From NCBI GenBank assembly GCA_951813555.1, contig OX638344.1, positions 1,612,001 to 1,676,000 of the forward strand: a stretch of DNA of 64,000 bases, given 5' to 3'. Origin of the DNA: an uncultured Acidimicrobiales bacterium (lineage in GTDB: Bacteria > Actinomycetota > Acidimicrobiia > Acidimicrobiales > Bin134). The notes beneath the pieces were generated by a model that was given only the letters and a program-made list of their open reading frames with translations, did no database searches and had not been told where the DNA came from. The stretch's first letter is position 1; each line of letters begins with the position of its first letter. A program made the position numbers and the translations under genes. This document shows positions 63,952 to 64,000 of this stretch, piece after piece.

Positions 63952-64000
63952 ATGTCAGATGTTGTCAGGGCCGCAATCGTGCAAGCCGCGTGGACCGGTG
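63952..64000 (+). CDS. Start of a nitrilase/beta-ureidopropionase-family carbon-nitrogen hydrolase (cut by window edge)
   Basis: The last 49 bases begin MSDVVRAAIVQAAWTG from ATG 63952, with a GGGAGG site at the usual distance. VRAAIVQ at the N-terminus is typical of carbon-nitrogen hydrolases, and the following WTG resembles beta-ureidopropionase and N-carbamoyl amidases. Only 16 residues are visible, so the family is tentative. The 145-bp region before it (63807-63951) holds no gene or clear regulatory site that I can see. Confidence 0.5.
   Translation, partial: MSDVVRAAIVQAAWTG

Overview
The window is GC-rich, gene-dense bacterial chromosome and reads as a member of the Actinomycetota, most likely the class Acidimicrobiia. 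This placement is inferred from gene content: a DUF3263 protein, a LytR_C protein, a GpgS-type glycosyltransferase, coproheme decarboxylase HemQ, a PAC2 protein, an LppM-like lipoprotein, a CIRCE operator before groEL, and many ATGA overlaps with GTG or TTG starts. No 16S gene or other decisive marker is present.

Layout. 1-610: a Phd/PIN toxin-antitoxin pair cut by the window edge. 670-7477: a nucleobase-type permease with an unusual cytoplasmic tail, an Sfp-type phosphopantetheinyl transferase, and the binding protein plus two permeases of a peptide ABC importer; its likely ATPases (dppD/dppF-like) lie 47 kb away at 54486-56606. 7490-8229: a second PIN toxin-antitoxin pair. 8281-14312 (minus): a fused indolepyruvate ferredoxin oxidoreductase and a double-domain class III CoA transferase. 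14356-21351: a cofactor block, folE, folP, a dead phosphatase-like gene, folB, folK, panC, nadC, coaX, lysS, mostly translationally coupled. 21413-31499: a polyprenyl diphosphate synthase, clpC, a lipoprotein/HAD-like fusion, hemB, a dienelactone hydrolase, ispD-ispF-rlmB and a YbdK-type glutamate-cysteine ligase. 31543-36704: tRNA-Thr(TGT), DUF3263, LytR_C, glycerate kinase, gpgS, a MoaD-like protein and CIRCE-groEL. 36739-41968: nitrobindin-like, fdhD, a DUF35-thiolase fusion, DUF1330, a liv-type binding protein and hemQ. 41992-49900: a second, frameshifted binding protein, amt, larE and livHMGF, with livH interrupted by an in-frame TAG. 49979-57459: glnD, Nudix, PAC2, GNAT, dppF/dppD and RDD. 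57456-58605: an ArsC-family gene with UGA at the catalytic cysteine, then a third Phd/PIN pair. 58614-64000: a nuclease remnant, two tandem N-acyl-D-amino-acid deacylases, a Rieske oxygenase and the start of a nitrilase-family gene.

The most interesting signal is the ArsC/YfgD-like gene at 57456-57806. Its only in-frame stop is a UGA where the family has its catalytic Cys, and a strong hairpin follows 14 nt downstream, which fits a selenoprotein. A second signal is a recurrent pattern of short duplications about 65 bp apart at gene ends (folE, folB, the polyprenyl synthase/lysS junction, hemB, perhaps nadC). Other notable items are the livH/livM amber codons, the dead phosphatase in the folate operon, and several unusual domain fusions (NCS2 plus GHKL-like, LppM plus TM plus pseudo-HAD, extracytoplasmic domain plus LivH).
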